Assembly: GCF_918698245.1 (NCBI RefSeq)
Contig: NZ_CAKKMS010000003.1
Span: 248,001 to 312,000, forward strand
Reading direction: 5' to 3'
From: Pedobacter sp. Bi126
GTDB lineage: Bacteria; Bacteroidota; Bacteroidia; Sphingobacteriales; Sphingobacteriaceae
Length of the DNA: 64,000 nt
The translations under genes and the position numbers were made by a program. This document shows, one piece after another, positions 25,647 through 33,809 of the stretch. Position 1 is the stretch's first letter; the number at the start of each line of letters is the position of its first letter. Under the pieces are notes generated by a model, which had not been told where the DNA came from, did not search any database, and saw only the letters and a list, made by a program, of their open reading frames with translations.

Positions 25647-26837
25647 CTAATATAACAAATTACTATCATACGGGTATCTTGCCACGTGCGCAGCTTTAAT
25701 CTTATCGTACAATAATGTTTTAAACTCTTCTAAGTTTTCTTTTTCGGTAGCCGATATAAACAATACAGGCACTTTATCGTGGCTCATCCAGCTTTTCTTA
25801 AAGTCTTCCAAAGTGAGCTTGCCATCATCTTCTTCATCGTCAAGCTCTGGCGAAACATAGGCATCAATCTTATTAAAAACTAATATCATGTCTTTATCAA
25901 TCGCGCCAATATCTTTCAAGGTTTCATTGACTGTATTAATCTGATCTTCGAAGTTAGGATGCGAAACATCAACCACGTGGATCAACAAATCAGCTTCACG
26001 TACTTCATCTAAAGTAGATTTAAAACATTCTACCAAATGGTGAGGCAGCTTGCGGATAAACCCAACGGTATCAGAAAGTAAAAAAGGCAAATTCTCGATC
26101 ACAACTTTACGAACTGTTGTATCTAAAGTTGCAAACAGTTTATTTTCCGCAAATACTTCCGATTTCGACAGCATATTCATGATGGTCGATTTACCAACGT
26201 TCGTATAGCCTACCAAAGCAACCCGAATTAACTGTCCGCGATTTTTACGCTGCGTTTCGTTCTGACGATCTATGTTTCTTAAACGCTCTTTTAACAAAGA
26301 GATTTTATTTAAAATAATCCGTCTATCACTTTCTATCTGGGTTTCACCCGGACCACGCATCCCGATACCACCTTTCTGGCGCTCTAAGTGAGTCCACATA
26401 CCGGTTAAGCGTGGCAAAACATATTGTAATTGTGCCAGTTCTACCTGTGTTTTTGCCTGTGCAGTTTGGGCCCTGTTGGCAAAAATATCAAGGATCAGAT
26501 TGCTTCGATCTAAAACCTTAACTCCAAGTTCACGATCGATGTTACGCAGTTGCGACGGCGATAATTCATCGTCGAAAACCACCACATCAATTTCTTCTGA
26601 TTTTACATAAGCTTTTATCTCTTCCAATTTTCCCGTACCCACAAATGTAGCACGCTCTGGTTTAAGCATTTTCTGTGTAAAAACTTTCTCTACCTTCCCC
26701 CCGGCTGTATCTACCAAAAAGGCCAACTCATCTAAATATTCTTTTGTTTGGGCTTCTTTTTCGCCTGGCGTAACCACTCCGACTAAAATTGCCCGTTCCT
26801 GCACTACGGCAGTATCATATGTCTTTTGTTTTCCCAT
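25647..26837 (-). CDS. hflX: GTPase HflX
   Basis: The 396-residue cytoplasmic GTPase has the HflX N-terminal domain ('AILVGVV...EYLDELAFLVDTAGG'), the glycine-rich 'QKGGIGMRGPGETQIESDRR' linker, then the G domain: G1 'GYTNVGKST', G3 'DTVGF', G4 'NKID'. HflX splits stalled or stress-damaged 70S ribosomes. In Bacteroidota it is normally monocistronic, as here; no hfq or hfl partner is adjacent. The start ATG (MGKQKTYDTAVVQERAIL) matches the family. An inverted repeat precedes it. Confidence 0.95.
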   Translation of the reverse strand: MGKQKTYDTAVVQERAILVGVVTPGEKEAQTKEYLDELAFLVDTAGGKVEKVFTQKMLKPERATFVGTGKLEEIKAYVKSEEIDVVVFDDELSPSQLRNIDRELGVKVLDRSNLILDIFANRAQTAQAKTQVELAQLQYVLPRLTGMWTHLERQKGGIGMRGPGETQIESDRRIILNKISLLKERLRNIDRQNETQRKNRGQLIRVALVGYTNVGKSTIMNMLSKSEVFAENKLFATLDTTVRKVVIENLPFLLSDTVGFIRKLPHHLVECFKSTLDEVREADLLIHVVDVSHPNFEDQINTVNETLKDIGAIDKDMILVFNKIDAYVSPELDDEEDDGKLTLEDFKKSWMSHDKVPVLFISATEKENLEEFKTLLYDKIKAAHVARYPYDSNLLY

Positions 26838-26892
26838 GTAATTGAGGCAAATATACGAAATTTGCGAACGTGTAAATCTTTTTAAGTCGCAA

Positions 26893-26941
26893 AGACTTCC
26901 GAAGTTTGCCTGTGCTTTGGCCTTTGAGACTTCGGAAGTCT
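26893..26941. repeat. Inverted repeat between trpC and hflX
   Basis: Perfect 13-bp arms (agacttccgaagt / acttcggaagtct) flank a 23-base spacer just after the trpC stop (26947). No long T-run follows, so REP-type repeat or weak terminator of the trp operon are both possible. Confidence 0.6.
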
Positions 26942-26946
26942 GTTGA

Positions 26947-27771
26947 TTATATCTGCCCTATAAATTCTTTTATTGCAACACCTGGGTTGTCAGTCTTCAT
27001 AAAATTCTCGCCAATTAAAAATCCGTTAAAACCCGCGGTTTTTAATTCCCTGATCGTTTGTGGATTACTGATCGCACTTTCCGAAATCTTTAAAAATTCG
27101 TTCGGGATTTTGTTTACCAGATCGAACGATGTCTGAATATCTACTGTAAAATCGCCCAGGTTTCTATTGTTTACACCAATGGCATCCAGATTTGGGCAGA
27201 TGCTCCGTTCCAACTCTTCCAGGTTGTGCACTTCTAACAACACGTTTAAACCTAAATCTTTTGCAAACTTTCCGAAATCGTTAATCTGTTGAGGTGTTAA
27301 TATTGAGGCAATCAACAGAATAATATCAGCGCCCCAAGCTTTTGCTTCGAGGATCTGATACTCATCGATCATAAAATCCTTTCTTAAGATCGGAATATTG
27401 TTTGCCGCCCGTGCTGCCAGAATATCGTCGGTTTTACCGCCAAAGAAATCTACATCCGTTAATACCGAAAGCGCTGATGCGCCTGCAGCATTATAAGCCT
27501 GCGTTACCTCTGCAACATCGGCAATGCCATTGATTAACCCTTTTGATGGTGAGCGGCGCTTAAACTCAGCAATAATGCCAGTACGGTCTTCGGCCAATAG
27601 AAACTCCTTAAAGGAATAAGGCGTTCGGTTAAAATGTACCGAATTTTCTAAATCCTGTACAGAAACCAAAGCTTTGGCAGCTGCAACCTCTTCCTTTTTA
27701 CGTAATACGATTTTATCTAATATGTTCACCCCTAAATCCCCTGAAGGGGACTTTGACTTTCCATCGTTCAT
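26947..27771 (-). CDS. trpC: Indole-3-glycerol-phosphate synthase
   Basis: The enzyme closes CdRP to indole-3-glycerol phosphate in tryptophan synthesis. 'IIAEFKRRSPSKGLI' holds the catalytic Lys of the TIM-barrel, followed by 'ASALSVLTDVDFFGG', 'LRKDFMIDEYQI', 'GVNNRNL' and a phosphate loop 'ESAISNP'. The start is uncertain. The ATG at 27771 yields 274 residues whose first 14 (MNDGKSKSPSGDLG) are partly encoded by a palindromic repeat. A GTG at 27729 would start 'VNILDKIVLRKKEEV', where homologous proteins are expected to begin. Last of the short trpE-trpG-trpC operon; trpD and trpF are not present. Confidence 0.93.
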   Translation of the reverse strand: MNDGKSKSPSGDLGVNILDKIVLRKKEEVAAAKALVSVQDLENSVHFNRTPYSFKEFLLAEDRTGIIAEFKRRSPSKGLINGIADVAEVTQAYNAAGASALSVLTDVDFFGGKTDDILAARAANNIPILRKDFMIDEYQILEAKAWGADIILLIASILTPQQINDFGKFAKDLGLNVLLEVHNLEELERSICPNLDAIGVNNRNLGDFTVDIQTSFDLVNKIPNEFLKISESAISNPQTIRELKTAGFNGFLIGENFMKTDNPGVAIKEFIGQI

Positions 27772-27844
27772 ATTTCTGTTATAATCAATTTTAAACTTTA
27801 AGTTATTTGGGTTTTCATTCCCCCTTCAGGGGGCTAGGGGGTCG
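27728..27844. repeat. REPIN-like inverted repeats built into the trpG/trpC junction
   Basis: Two inverted copies of an 'acccc(c)ta..cccctgaagggg' palindromic repeat lie at 27728-27756 and 27816-27844, each with its own ccccttcagggg hairpin. The right copy supplies the last codons and the TAG of trpG. The left copy covers the GTG start candidate and the first codons of trpC. The ~60-bp middle is A-T rich and contains the trpC ATG. Confidence 0.7.
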
Positions 27845-28421
27845 TTAACCAGTTTTCCATCATCTGTTTCCCATACTCCGTTAGCACACTTTCTGGGTGA
27901 AACTGTACCCCGCGTACATCCAAAGTTTCATGTCTTAACGCCATGATCTCATTCTTATGATCTCTTGCTGTAATTTTTAAACACGAAGGGAAGTTCTCTT
28001 TACTCACTACCCAACTATGGTAGCGACCAACATTTATGGTTTGCGGGCATTCCCAGAACAAAGGCTCATCGCCATCTACAACAGTTACCGGTGTCGCAAT
28101 TCCGTGCATTGGTCTGCCCAGGTTCAATAAAGTACCGCCAAAAACTTCGGCGATGGCTTGCTGGCCTAAACATACCCCAAAGATACTCTTCGTTGGCGCA
28201 TAAGTTTTAATTACATCCAACAACAAGCCTGCTTCTTCCGGAATGCCCGGCCCAGGTGAAAGTAAAATTTTATCATACTTTTCTACATCAGCCAGATCGA
28301 ATTTATCATTTCTCCAAACCTCTGCTTCATAACCAACTTCGTTAATTAAATGCACAAGATTGTAGGTAAAACTATCATAGTTATCAATTACTAAGACGGT
28401 TTTTTTATCTATATTTTCCAT
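27834..28421 (-). CDS. trpG: Anthranilate synthase component II (glutamine amidotransferase)
   Basis: The 195-residue glutamine amidotransferase releases ammonia for TrpE. Class I triad motifs are visible: 'IFGVCLGQQAIAEVFGG' (Cys nucleophile) and 'VQFHPESVLTEYG' (His, Glu). The start 'VLVIDNYDSFTYNLVHLI' is typical. A PabA role for folate is also possible, as one protein often serves both enzymes. The final residues 'TTP' and the TAG stop come from a palindromic repeat, so the original 3' end has been altered. It is 52 bp after trpE. Confidence 0.95.
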   Translation of the reverse strand: MENIDKKTVLVIDNYDSFTYNLVHLINEVGYEAEVWRNDKFDLADVEKYDKILLSPGPGIPEEAGLLLDVIKTYAPTKSIFGVCLGQQAIAEVFGGTLLNLGRPMHGIATPVTVVDGDEPLFWECPQTINVGRYHSWVVSKENFPSCLKITARDHKNEIMALRHETLDVRGVQFHPESVLTEYGKQMMENWLTTP

Positions 28422-28473
28422 TTTATTTCCTGTTAACGGATTTTACTCCAAGCTAAAAACTCCTCACTCCCAA

Positions 28474-29871
28474 CTATATTCCCTCTGCCATTTGCACCGC
28501 TTTACGCAAAGCTGCAATTTTATTGTTCACCTCCTGCATTTCAGTTTCGGGAACAGAATCGGCCACAATACCTGCGCCTGCACGGTAATGCAGTTCGTTA
28601 TTCTTGCTCATAAACGTCCTGATCATGATGGCATGGTTAAAATCTTCATTAAAGCCCATAAAACCAATTGCACCGGCATAAAAATTCCTGCCCAGCTTTT
28701 CGTTTTCGTCAATCAATTGCATGGCTTTATATTTTGGCGCACCACTTAAGGTACCTGCCGGATAGGTATCTGCAACGACTTTAAAAGCACTTACGTTTTC
28801 CTGCAAATGACCGCTCACTTTACTTACCAGGTGGATCAGGTGCGAATAGTATTGTACTTCTTTAAAAGATTTTACCTCCACACGATTACAGTGCCTGCTA
28901 AGGTCGTTTCTGGCCAAATCAACAAGCATTACATGTTCTGCACTTTCTTTCGGGTCTTGTTCTAATTTACGGGCCTGTTCAGCATCTTCGATGTCATTTC
29001 CGCTGCGTTTAAAAGTTCCTGCGATTGGAAAAATGTTGGCCGAATTGTTTTTGATGGTAATCTGCGCTTCGGGTGAAGAACCGAACAACTTAAAATTCCC
29101 ATAATCAAAATAAAACAGGTAAGGAGATGGGTTTATCGAACGCAGGCAACGGTACACATTAAATTCATCACCAGAAAATGCTTGCTTAAATGCTCTTGAA
29201 GGCACAATCTGAAAAACATCTCCACGATAAATATGCTTTTGTAGTTTCTCTACCAGATCCATAAATCCCTGATCGGTTAGGTTCGAACTTTCCTCACCAC
29301 GAAGTTGAAACTTATATTCAGGGTAATTTTTATTCTGGATCAGGTACTCCATTTTTTCAAGCCCGCCCTCTTCTTCTCCTTCGAAAGTATTTTTGAAAAG
29401 GGTAATTTCATTTTTAAAGTGATCGATGGCGATGATATAACGGTACAGGTGATACTGCATTTCCGGAATTTCTTCACCCTCTGGTGTTTCAGAAGTAAAC
29501 TTTATATCTTCAAAATGTTGTACTGCATTCCAGGTAAAATAGCCAAACAGACCGCTCGAAATAAATTTGATTTCGGGTAATTCCGTTTCGCTGAATTTAT
29601 CTTTAAAATCGGCAATTTCTTCAATCAGGTTTTTACTTTCGGTAATCTCTACAGCGCCATCAGGGAAATAAGTCTCCAATCGCGATCCTTTTAAAATAAT
29701 TCCCGCTACCGGATCGGCACAAACAAAACTCATCGAGTTTTCTCTGCTGTGGTAATCAGAACTTTCTAACAAGATACTGTTAGGATACACATCACGTAAG
29801 CGTAAATAAATGCTCACTGGCGTTGTGGTATCGGCAAGCATTTTTTTGTAAGTCGTATTAATTTTATACAT
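28474..29871 (-). CDS. trpE: Anthranilate synthase component I
   Basis: The 465-residue enzyme converts chorismate and ammonia to anthranilate, the first step of tryptophan synthesis. 'ILLESSDYH' near residue 34 matches the LLES tryptophan-binding (feedback) motif. The chorismate-binding domain has 'DVFQIVPSRAF', 'PIAGTFKRSGNDIEDAEQAR', 'DLARNDLSRHC' and 'AGAGIVADSVPETEMQE'. The LLES motif and the Trp-rich leader upstream favour TrpE over PabB. It is the first structural gene of the operon, 59 bp downstream of an attenuator-type terminator. Confidence 0.95.
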   Translation of the reverse strand: MYKINTTYKKMLADTTTPVSIYLRLRDVYPNSILLESSDYHSRENSMSFVCADPVAGIILKGSRLETYFPDGAVEITESKNLIEEIADFKDKFSETELPEIKFISSGLFGYFTWNAVQHFEDIKFTSETPEGEEIPEMQYHLYRYIIAIDHFKNEITLFKNTFEGEEEGGLEKMEYLIQNKNYPEYKFQLRGEESSNLTDQGFMDLVEKLQKHIYRGDVFQIVPSRAFKQAFSGDEFNVYRCLRSINPSPYLFYFDYGNFKLFGSSPEAQITIKNNSANIFPIAGTFKRSGNDIEDAEQARKLEQDPKESAEHVMLVDLARNDLSRHCNRVEVKSFKEVQYYSHLIHLVSKVSGHLQENVSAFKVVADTYPAGTLSGAPKYKAMQLIDENEKLGRNFYAGAIGFMGFNEDFNHAIMIRTFMSKNNELHYRAGAGIVADSVPETEMQEVNNKIAALRKAVQMAEGI

Positions 29872-29930
29872 GATAAAGGTAAATGGTGTAAGCTATAGGG
29901 CTTAAGGTTTGCATTTCGTATTTTTTAACA

Positions 29931-29966
29931 ATAAAAAGCCCGGCGTGTGGTTCTACGCCGGGCTTT
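29931..29966 (-). terminator. trp operon attenuator terminator
   Basis: On the minus strand, 12-bp perfect arms (aaagcccggcgt / acgccgggcttt) with an 8-base loop are followed by TTTTTAT. It lies 33 bp after the stop of a Trp-rich leader peptide and 59 bp before trpE, the classic position of a transcription attenuator. Confidence 0.85.
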
Positions 29967-29998
29967 AATGGTTCTTTAATAAGGTTTAGGTTGATAAA

Positions 29999-30076
29999 CT
30001 ATATTTTGTTCATACGCAGCCAGCGCAATTCGTTCGAATTACTTTGCCAAAGCCATGTATGTATATTGTTGATCAT
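29999..30076 (-). CDS. trpL: trp operon leader peptide
   Basis: An ATG-to-TAG frame of 26 codons lies between a promoter-like box and an intrinsic terminator upstream of trpE. Its 25 residues contain Trp at positions 8, 10 and 19 (three of 25, far above average), in the context 'HTWLWQSNSNELRWLRMNKI'. Ribosome stalling at these codons when Trp-tRNA is scarce would expose downstream RNA. Part of codons 18-19 (CGCUGG, 30025-30020) can pair with CCGGCG in the 5' arm of the terminator (29961-29956), a possible antiterminator. The peptide itself is regulatory, not a functional protein. Confidence 0.8.
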   Translation of the reverse strand: MINNIHTWLWQSNSNELRWLRMNKI

Positions 30077-30082
30077 GAGCAA

Positions 30083-30090
30083 CAAAAATA
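30083..30090 (-). promoter_or_regulatory. Candidate -7 box of the trp operon
   Basis: TATTTTTG on the minus strand fits TAnnTTTG exactly and ends 6 bases before the leader ATG, so the leader would have a very short 5' untranslated region. No -33 TTTG at the usual spacing is seen. Confidence 0.4.
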
Positions 30091-30231
30091 TAAAGAATTT
30101 CCAAAAATGGAAATAATTATGAAAATAAATTTAGCAGGAAGGCAGGAGTCGATTGGATCATGACATAATCTCTAATTAGTCTTATGCCTTTCGCTATGCG
30201 CCAAACGCCCAGCCCTCTACTTTGCAATTGG

Positions 30232-30684
30232 CTATGAAACCCCAAAAAACGATCTTCCTGGCACAGCTTTAACCATAAGCAGAATGGCAACAATAATCAG
30301 GATCAATGCCAATCCAAAGAATACAGCAATGGTGCGGTGTTTTGCAACAGCTTCTGTTACCTTTTTCGATTTTGCATTACCAATGGTAATCAGAATAATG
30401 GCAATAAGCATCATTGAAGTATGTTCAGCCTTAAAGTAACGGCCTATGGCATCGCTCATCGGCAATTTTGTTAATGGACTTAAGAAAAAAAGCACCAAAC
30501 CCATCAGGAATTGAATGTGTGCACTGATCAGCGTAAATACATTCAGCTTACGGTTACCTTCCGTGTAAGTTTTATTACCAAACCAACCAGCCAAAGCATT
30601 GATTACAGCAATAACCAATAGAATTAATACGATGTAGCGCCATCCGGAGTGCGCAGATTTTAAGATGTTGTACATTTTTATCAA
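30232..30684 (-). CDS. Four-helix membrane protein, cytochrome b-like
   Basis: The 150-residue protein has four hydrophobic segments, with His residues at or near the membrane boundaries: 'SAHSGWRYIVLILL', 'LISAHIQFLMGLVLFF', 'KAEHTSMMLIAIILITIG' and 'KHRTIAVFFGLALI'. This pattern matches small Bacteroidota membrane proteins often labelled cytochrome b, where His residues could hold heme. No c-type heme motif is present. A second start (MYNILK, at 30675) is equally likely. It is followed, on the same strand, by the trp leader region, but is 155 bp from it and has no visible link to tryptophan synthesis. Confidence 0.6.
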   Translation of the reverse strand: MIKMYNILKSAHSGWRYIVLILLVIAVINALAGWFGNKTYTEGNRKLNVFTLISAHIQFLMGLVLFFLSPLTKLPMSDAIGRYFKAEHTSMMLIAIILITIGNAKSKKVTEAVAKHRTIAVFFGLALILIIVAILLMVKAVPGRSFFGVS

Positions 30685-30787
30685 ATATGTTTAGTCAAAA
30701 ATAGACATTAATTGTAAAAAATAGGATATTCAACAGATTGAACGCTTATTTATATTAGTTTTAAACAAAAAAAACACTAAACTTATT

Positions 30788-33700
30788 ATGAAGAAAATTT
30801 TACTCGCCATTGGGCTGGTATTTTCTACTACATTTCTGTTTGCCCAGCAAACCTCCTTTCCTGTTAACGGTTCTTTCGATACCCGACCTGGAATGTTTGC
30901 TTTTACCAATGCAACCATAGTAGTTAATGCCAACCAAACCCTAACAAATGCCACACTTTTAATCAAAGGACAAACCATACAGGGTGTTGGCACCGGTTTA
31001 GCCGTGCCTAAAGGCTATGTGGTAATAGACCTTAAAGGAAAATTTGTTTACCCCTCCCTAATTGATGCCTTTACCAGTTATGGCCTTAGCGAAACACCTG
31101 CACAACAGCGTGGTTTCGGCGGTCAGCGTCAGTCTATTTTCGTATCTACCAAAAAAGGTGCTTATGGCTGGAACGAATCAATCAGGCCGGAAACTTATGT
31201 AAAAAGCATCTTTTCTACCGACAGCAAAAAAGCAGATGAATTACGTAAGGTAGGCTTTGGTAGTGTAAACGTAATTAATCGCGATGGTATTGCCCGCGGC
31301 GTTTCTGCTGCTGTAACTTTAAACGAAGGCGCAGATAACAGCGTATTTTTAAAAGATCAAACCGCAGCAAACTATTCATTTAACAAAGGAACATCATCAA
31401 ACGATTACCCAACCTCATTAATGGGCTCTATTGCTTTATTGCGCCAAACCTATTATGATGCGCAATGGTATGGCAAACAAAAAGATGAGTTTAACATTTC
31501 TTTGGATGAATTTGGCAAGCAACAGACCATGCCACAGATTTTTGAAGTTGATGGATGGCAGAACATCCTGCGTGCTGATAAAATCGGAAAAGAATTTGGC
31601 AAAAAATACATCATTAAATCTACAGGTGATGAATACCAACGCATAAACGAGGTTAAAGCTACCGGAGCCAGTTTAATTATTCCAGTAACTTTCCCTAAAG
31701 CTTATGATGTTGAAGATCCGGCAGAGGCCAGAAACGTCACTTTATCACAAATGAAAGGCTGGGAACTGGCACCAACCAATCCAGCCAGCTTGGAAAAAGC
31801 AGGGATTAAATTTGCTTTAACGGCATTCGGACTGGAGAACAGTCGCGATTTTTGGGCAAATATCCGCACTGCGATAGAAAATGGCTTAACTGAAAAACAG
31901 GCCCTACAATCGGTTACCGAAATTCCTGCTTCACTTTTGGGCATCAGCGATAAAGTTGGTTCCCTGGAAAAAGGAAAAGTAGCCAATTTTTTAATCTCAT
32001 CTGATAACCTGTTCAAAAACGGAAACATTATTTTCGAAAACTGGGTACAGGGCAAACGTTTCATTGTTAACAAAATGGATGTGAGCGATGTACGCGGCAC
32101 TTATAATTTAAACGTTGATGGTATTGGTGCTTTAACCCTAAAAATTACGGGTACAGGTGGCGGATCGACAGCAGCTATTGAAAGAATTGGTGTAGATAGT
32201 GTAAAAACCACAGCAACCTTTAGCAGAAATGGCGATTGGATAAGCATCAATTTCAATTTAAAGAAAAACCCTAAGGGTGATGTCCGTTTAAGCGGTTACA
32301 TTACTTCGGCAAATCCGGTTACCATCAAAGGCGAATCGGCTCTGGCTGACGGCACTACGGGAAAATTTACAGCAACTTATAAAGAAGCCGCAAAAGAAAC
32401 ACCTAAAAAAGAAGAGCCAAAAAGCACTTTGGCCATGGGGCCGGTAATTTACCCTTTCTCGGCTTTCGGAAGCACTGAACTGCCCAAACAAGAAACGGTT
32501 TTAATTAAAAACGGTACCGTTTGGACGAATGAAAAAGATGGAATCCTCCAAAATGCCGACGTACTTTTAGAAAACGGAAAAATTAAAGCGGTTGGCAAAA
32601 ACCTTTCGGCAAGCGGCGCAAAAGTGATCGATGCTACCGGTAAACACGTAACCGCTGGTATTATTGATGAGCACTCGCACATTGCAGGCGCAGGCGGCAT
32701 AAACGAAGGTGCACAATCGGTTTCTGCCGAGGTACGCGTTGCCGACATCCTCAACTCTGAAGACGTAAACATTTACCGCCAGCTGGCCGGTGGTGTAACC
32801 ACTTCACAAATCCTGCATGGGTCTGCCAATCCGATCGGTGGTCAGTCGCAATTGATCAAACTACGCTGGGGCAAATCGCCAGAGGAACTGAAATTTGCAG
32901 GTGCTGATGGCTTCATTAAATTTGCTTTGGGCGAAAACGTGAAACAAAGCAATTTCGGCACAGGTGCCCGTTTCCCGGTTACACGTATGGGTGTTGAGCA
33001 AACTTTTGTGGATGAATTTACCCGTGCAAAAGAATATGAAAAAGCATTATCCGTAAAAGGTAACAGCGTACGTAAAGATTTAGAATTAGATGCTATTGTT
33101 GAGATTTTGAACAACAAACGTTTCATTACCTGCCACTCTTATGTGCAGAGCGAGATTAATATGTTAATTCATGTGGCAGACAGCTTAGGCTTTAAGATCA
33201 ACACCTTTACACACATTTTAGAAGGTTATAAAGTAGCCGATAAAATGAAAGCACACGGCATTGCAGGTTCTACCTTTTCTGATTGGTGGGCCTATAAAAA
33301 CGAAGTGGCCGAAGCCATCCCTTACAATGGAAAAATTATGCATAATGTTGGTGTAACTACGGCTTTCAACTCTGATGATGCCGAAATGGCCCGTCACTTA
33401 AACCAGGAAGCTGGTAAATCGGTATTATACGGTAACGTTCCGGAAGAAGATGCCTTTAAGTTTGTAACCTTAAACCCGGCAAAAATGCTGCACATCGACG
33501 ATAAAGTGGGCAGTTTAAAAGCAGGTAAAGATGCAGATGTGGTGATCTGGACCGCCAATCCACTTTCTATCTATGCCAGGGCAGAGAAAACTTTTGTAGA
33601 TGGTATTGCTTATTGGGATATCGAGAAAGATGCTCAGGTAATCAAAGCTCAACAGACAGAAAAAGCACGCTTGATCCAGAAGATGTTAGAGAGCAAAAGC

Positions 33701-33808
33701 AAAGGTGGCCGTACACAACGTCCATTGGGCGATGCACCACGTCTGTACAATTGCGAAACCTTAGAAAACTATTCAGCAGAATTAACCGAGAAAGAACATG
33801 CACACTAA
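30788..33808 (+). CDS. Secreted double-module amidohydrolase family protein
   Basis: The 1006-residue protein has a signal peptide (MKKILLAIGLVFSTTFLFAQ) and two amidohydrolase modules. The N-terminal one (residues ~25-440) has the flanking beta-sandwich and a C-terminal 'ITSLLGISDKVGSLEKGKVANFLI'-type end, but where the metal-binding HxH should follow 'PSLID' it reads 'AFTSYG'. The second (~565-975) retains 'GIIDEHSHIAGAG' near 628, 'TCHSYVQ' near 781, 'THILEGY' near 808 and 'NSDDAEM' near 861, a full metal-ligand set of imidazolonepropionase-like enzymes. The enzyme is probably a periplasmic hydrolase of unknown substrate. It is translationally linked (1-bp gap) to a second amidohydrolase-like gene. 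Confidence 0.85.
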   Translation: MKKILLAIGLVFSTTFLFAQQTSFPVNGSFDTRPGMFAFTNATIVVNANQTLTNATLLIKGQTIQGVGTGLAVPKGYVVIDLKGKFVYPSLIDAFTSYGLSETPAQQRGFGGQRQSIFVSTKKGAYGWNESIRPETYVKSIFSTDSKKADELRKVGFGSVNVINRDGIARGVSAAVTLNEGADNSVFLKDQTAANYSFNKGTSSNDYPTSLMGSIALLRQTYYDAQWYGKQKDEFNISLDEFGKQQTMPQIFEVDGWQNILRADKIGKEFGKKYIIKSTGDEYQRINEVKATGASLIIPVTFPKAYDVEDPAEARNVTLSQMKGWELAPTNPASLEKAGIKFALTAFGLENSRDFWANIRTAIENGLTEKQALQSVTEIPASLLGISDKVGSLEKGKVANFLISSDNLFKNGNIIFENWVQGKRFIVNKMDVSDVRGTYNLNVDGIGALTLKITGTGGGSTAAIERIGVDSVKTTATFSRNGDWISINFNLKKNPKGDVRLSGYITSANPVTIKGESALADGTTGKFTATYKEAAKETPKKEEPKSTLAMGPVIYPFSAFGSTELPKQETVLIKNGTVWTNEKDGILQNADVLLENGKIKAVGKNLSASGAKVIDATGKHVTAGIIDEHSHIAGAGGINEGAQSVSAEVRVADILNSEDVNIYRQLAGGVTTSQILHGSANPIGGQSQLIKLRWGKSPEELKFAGADGFIKFALGENVKQSNFGTGARFPVTRMGVEQTFVDEFTRAKEYEKALSVKGNSVRKDLELDAIVEILNNKRFITCHSYVQSEINMLIHVADSLGFKINTFTHILEGYKVADKMKAHGIAGSTFSDWWAYKNEVAEAIPYNGKIMHNVGVTTAFNSDDAEMARHLNQEAGKSVLYGNVPEEDAFKFVTLNPAKMLHIDDKVGSLKAGKDADVVIWTANPLSIYARAEKTFVDGIAYWDIEKDAQVIKAQQTEKARLIQKMLESKSKGGRTQRPLGDAPRLYNCETLENYSAELTEKEHAH

Positions 33809-33809
33809 C

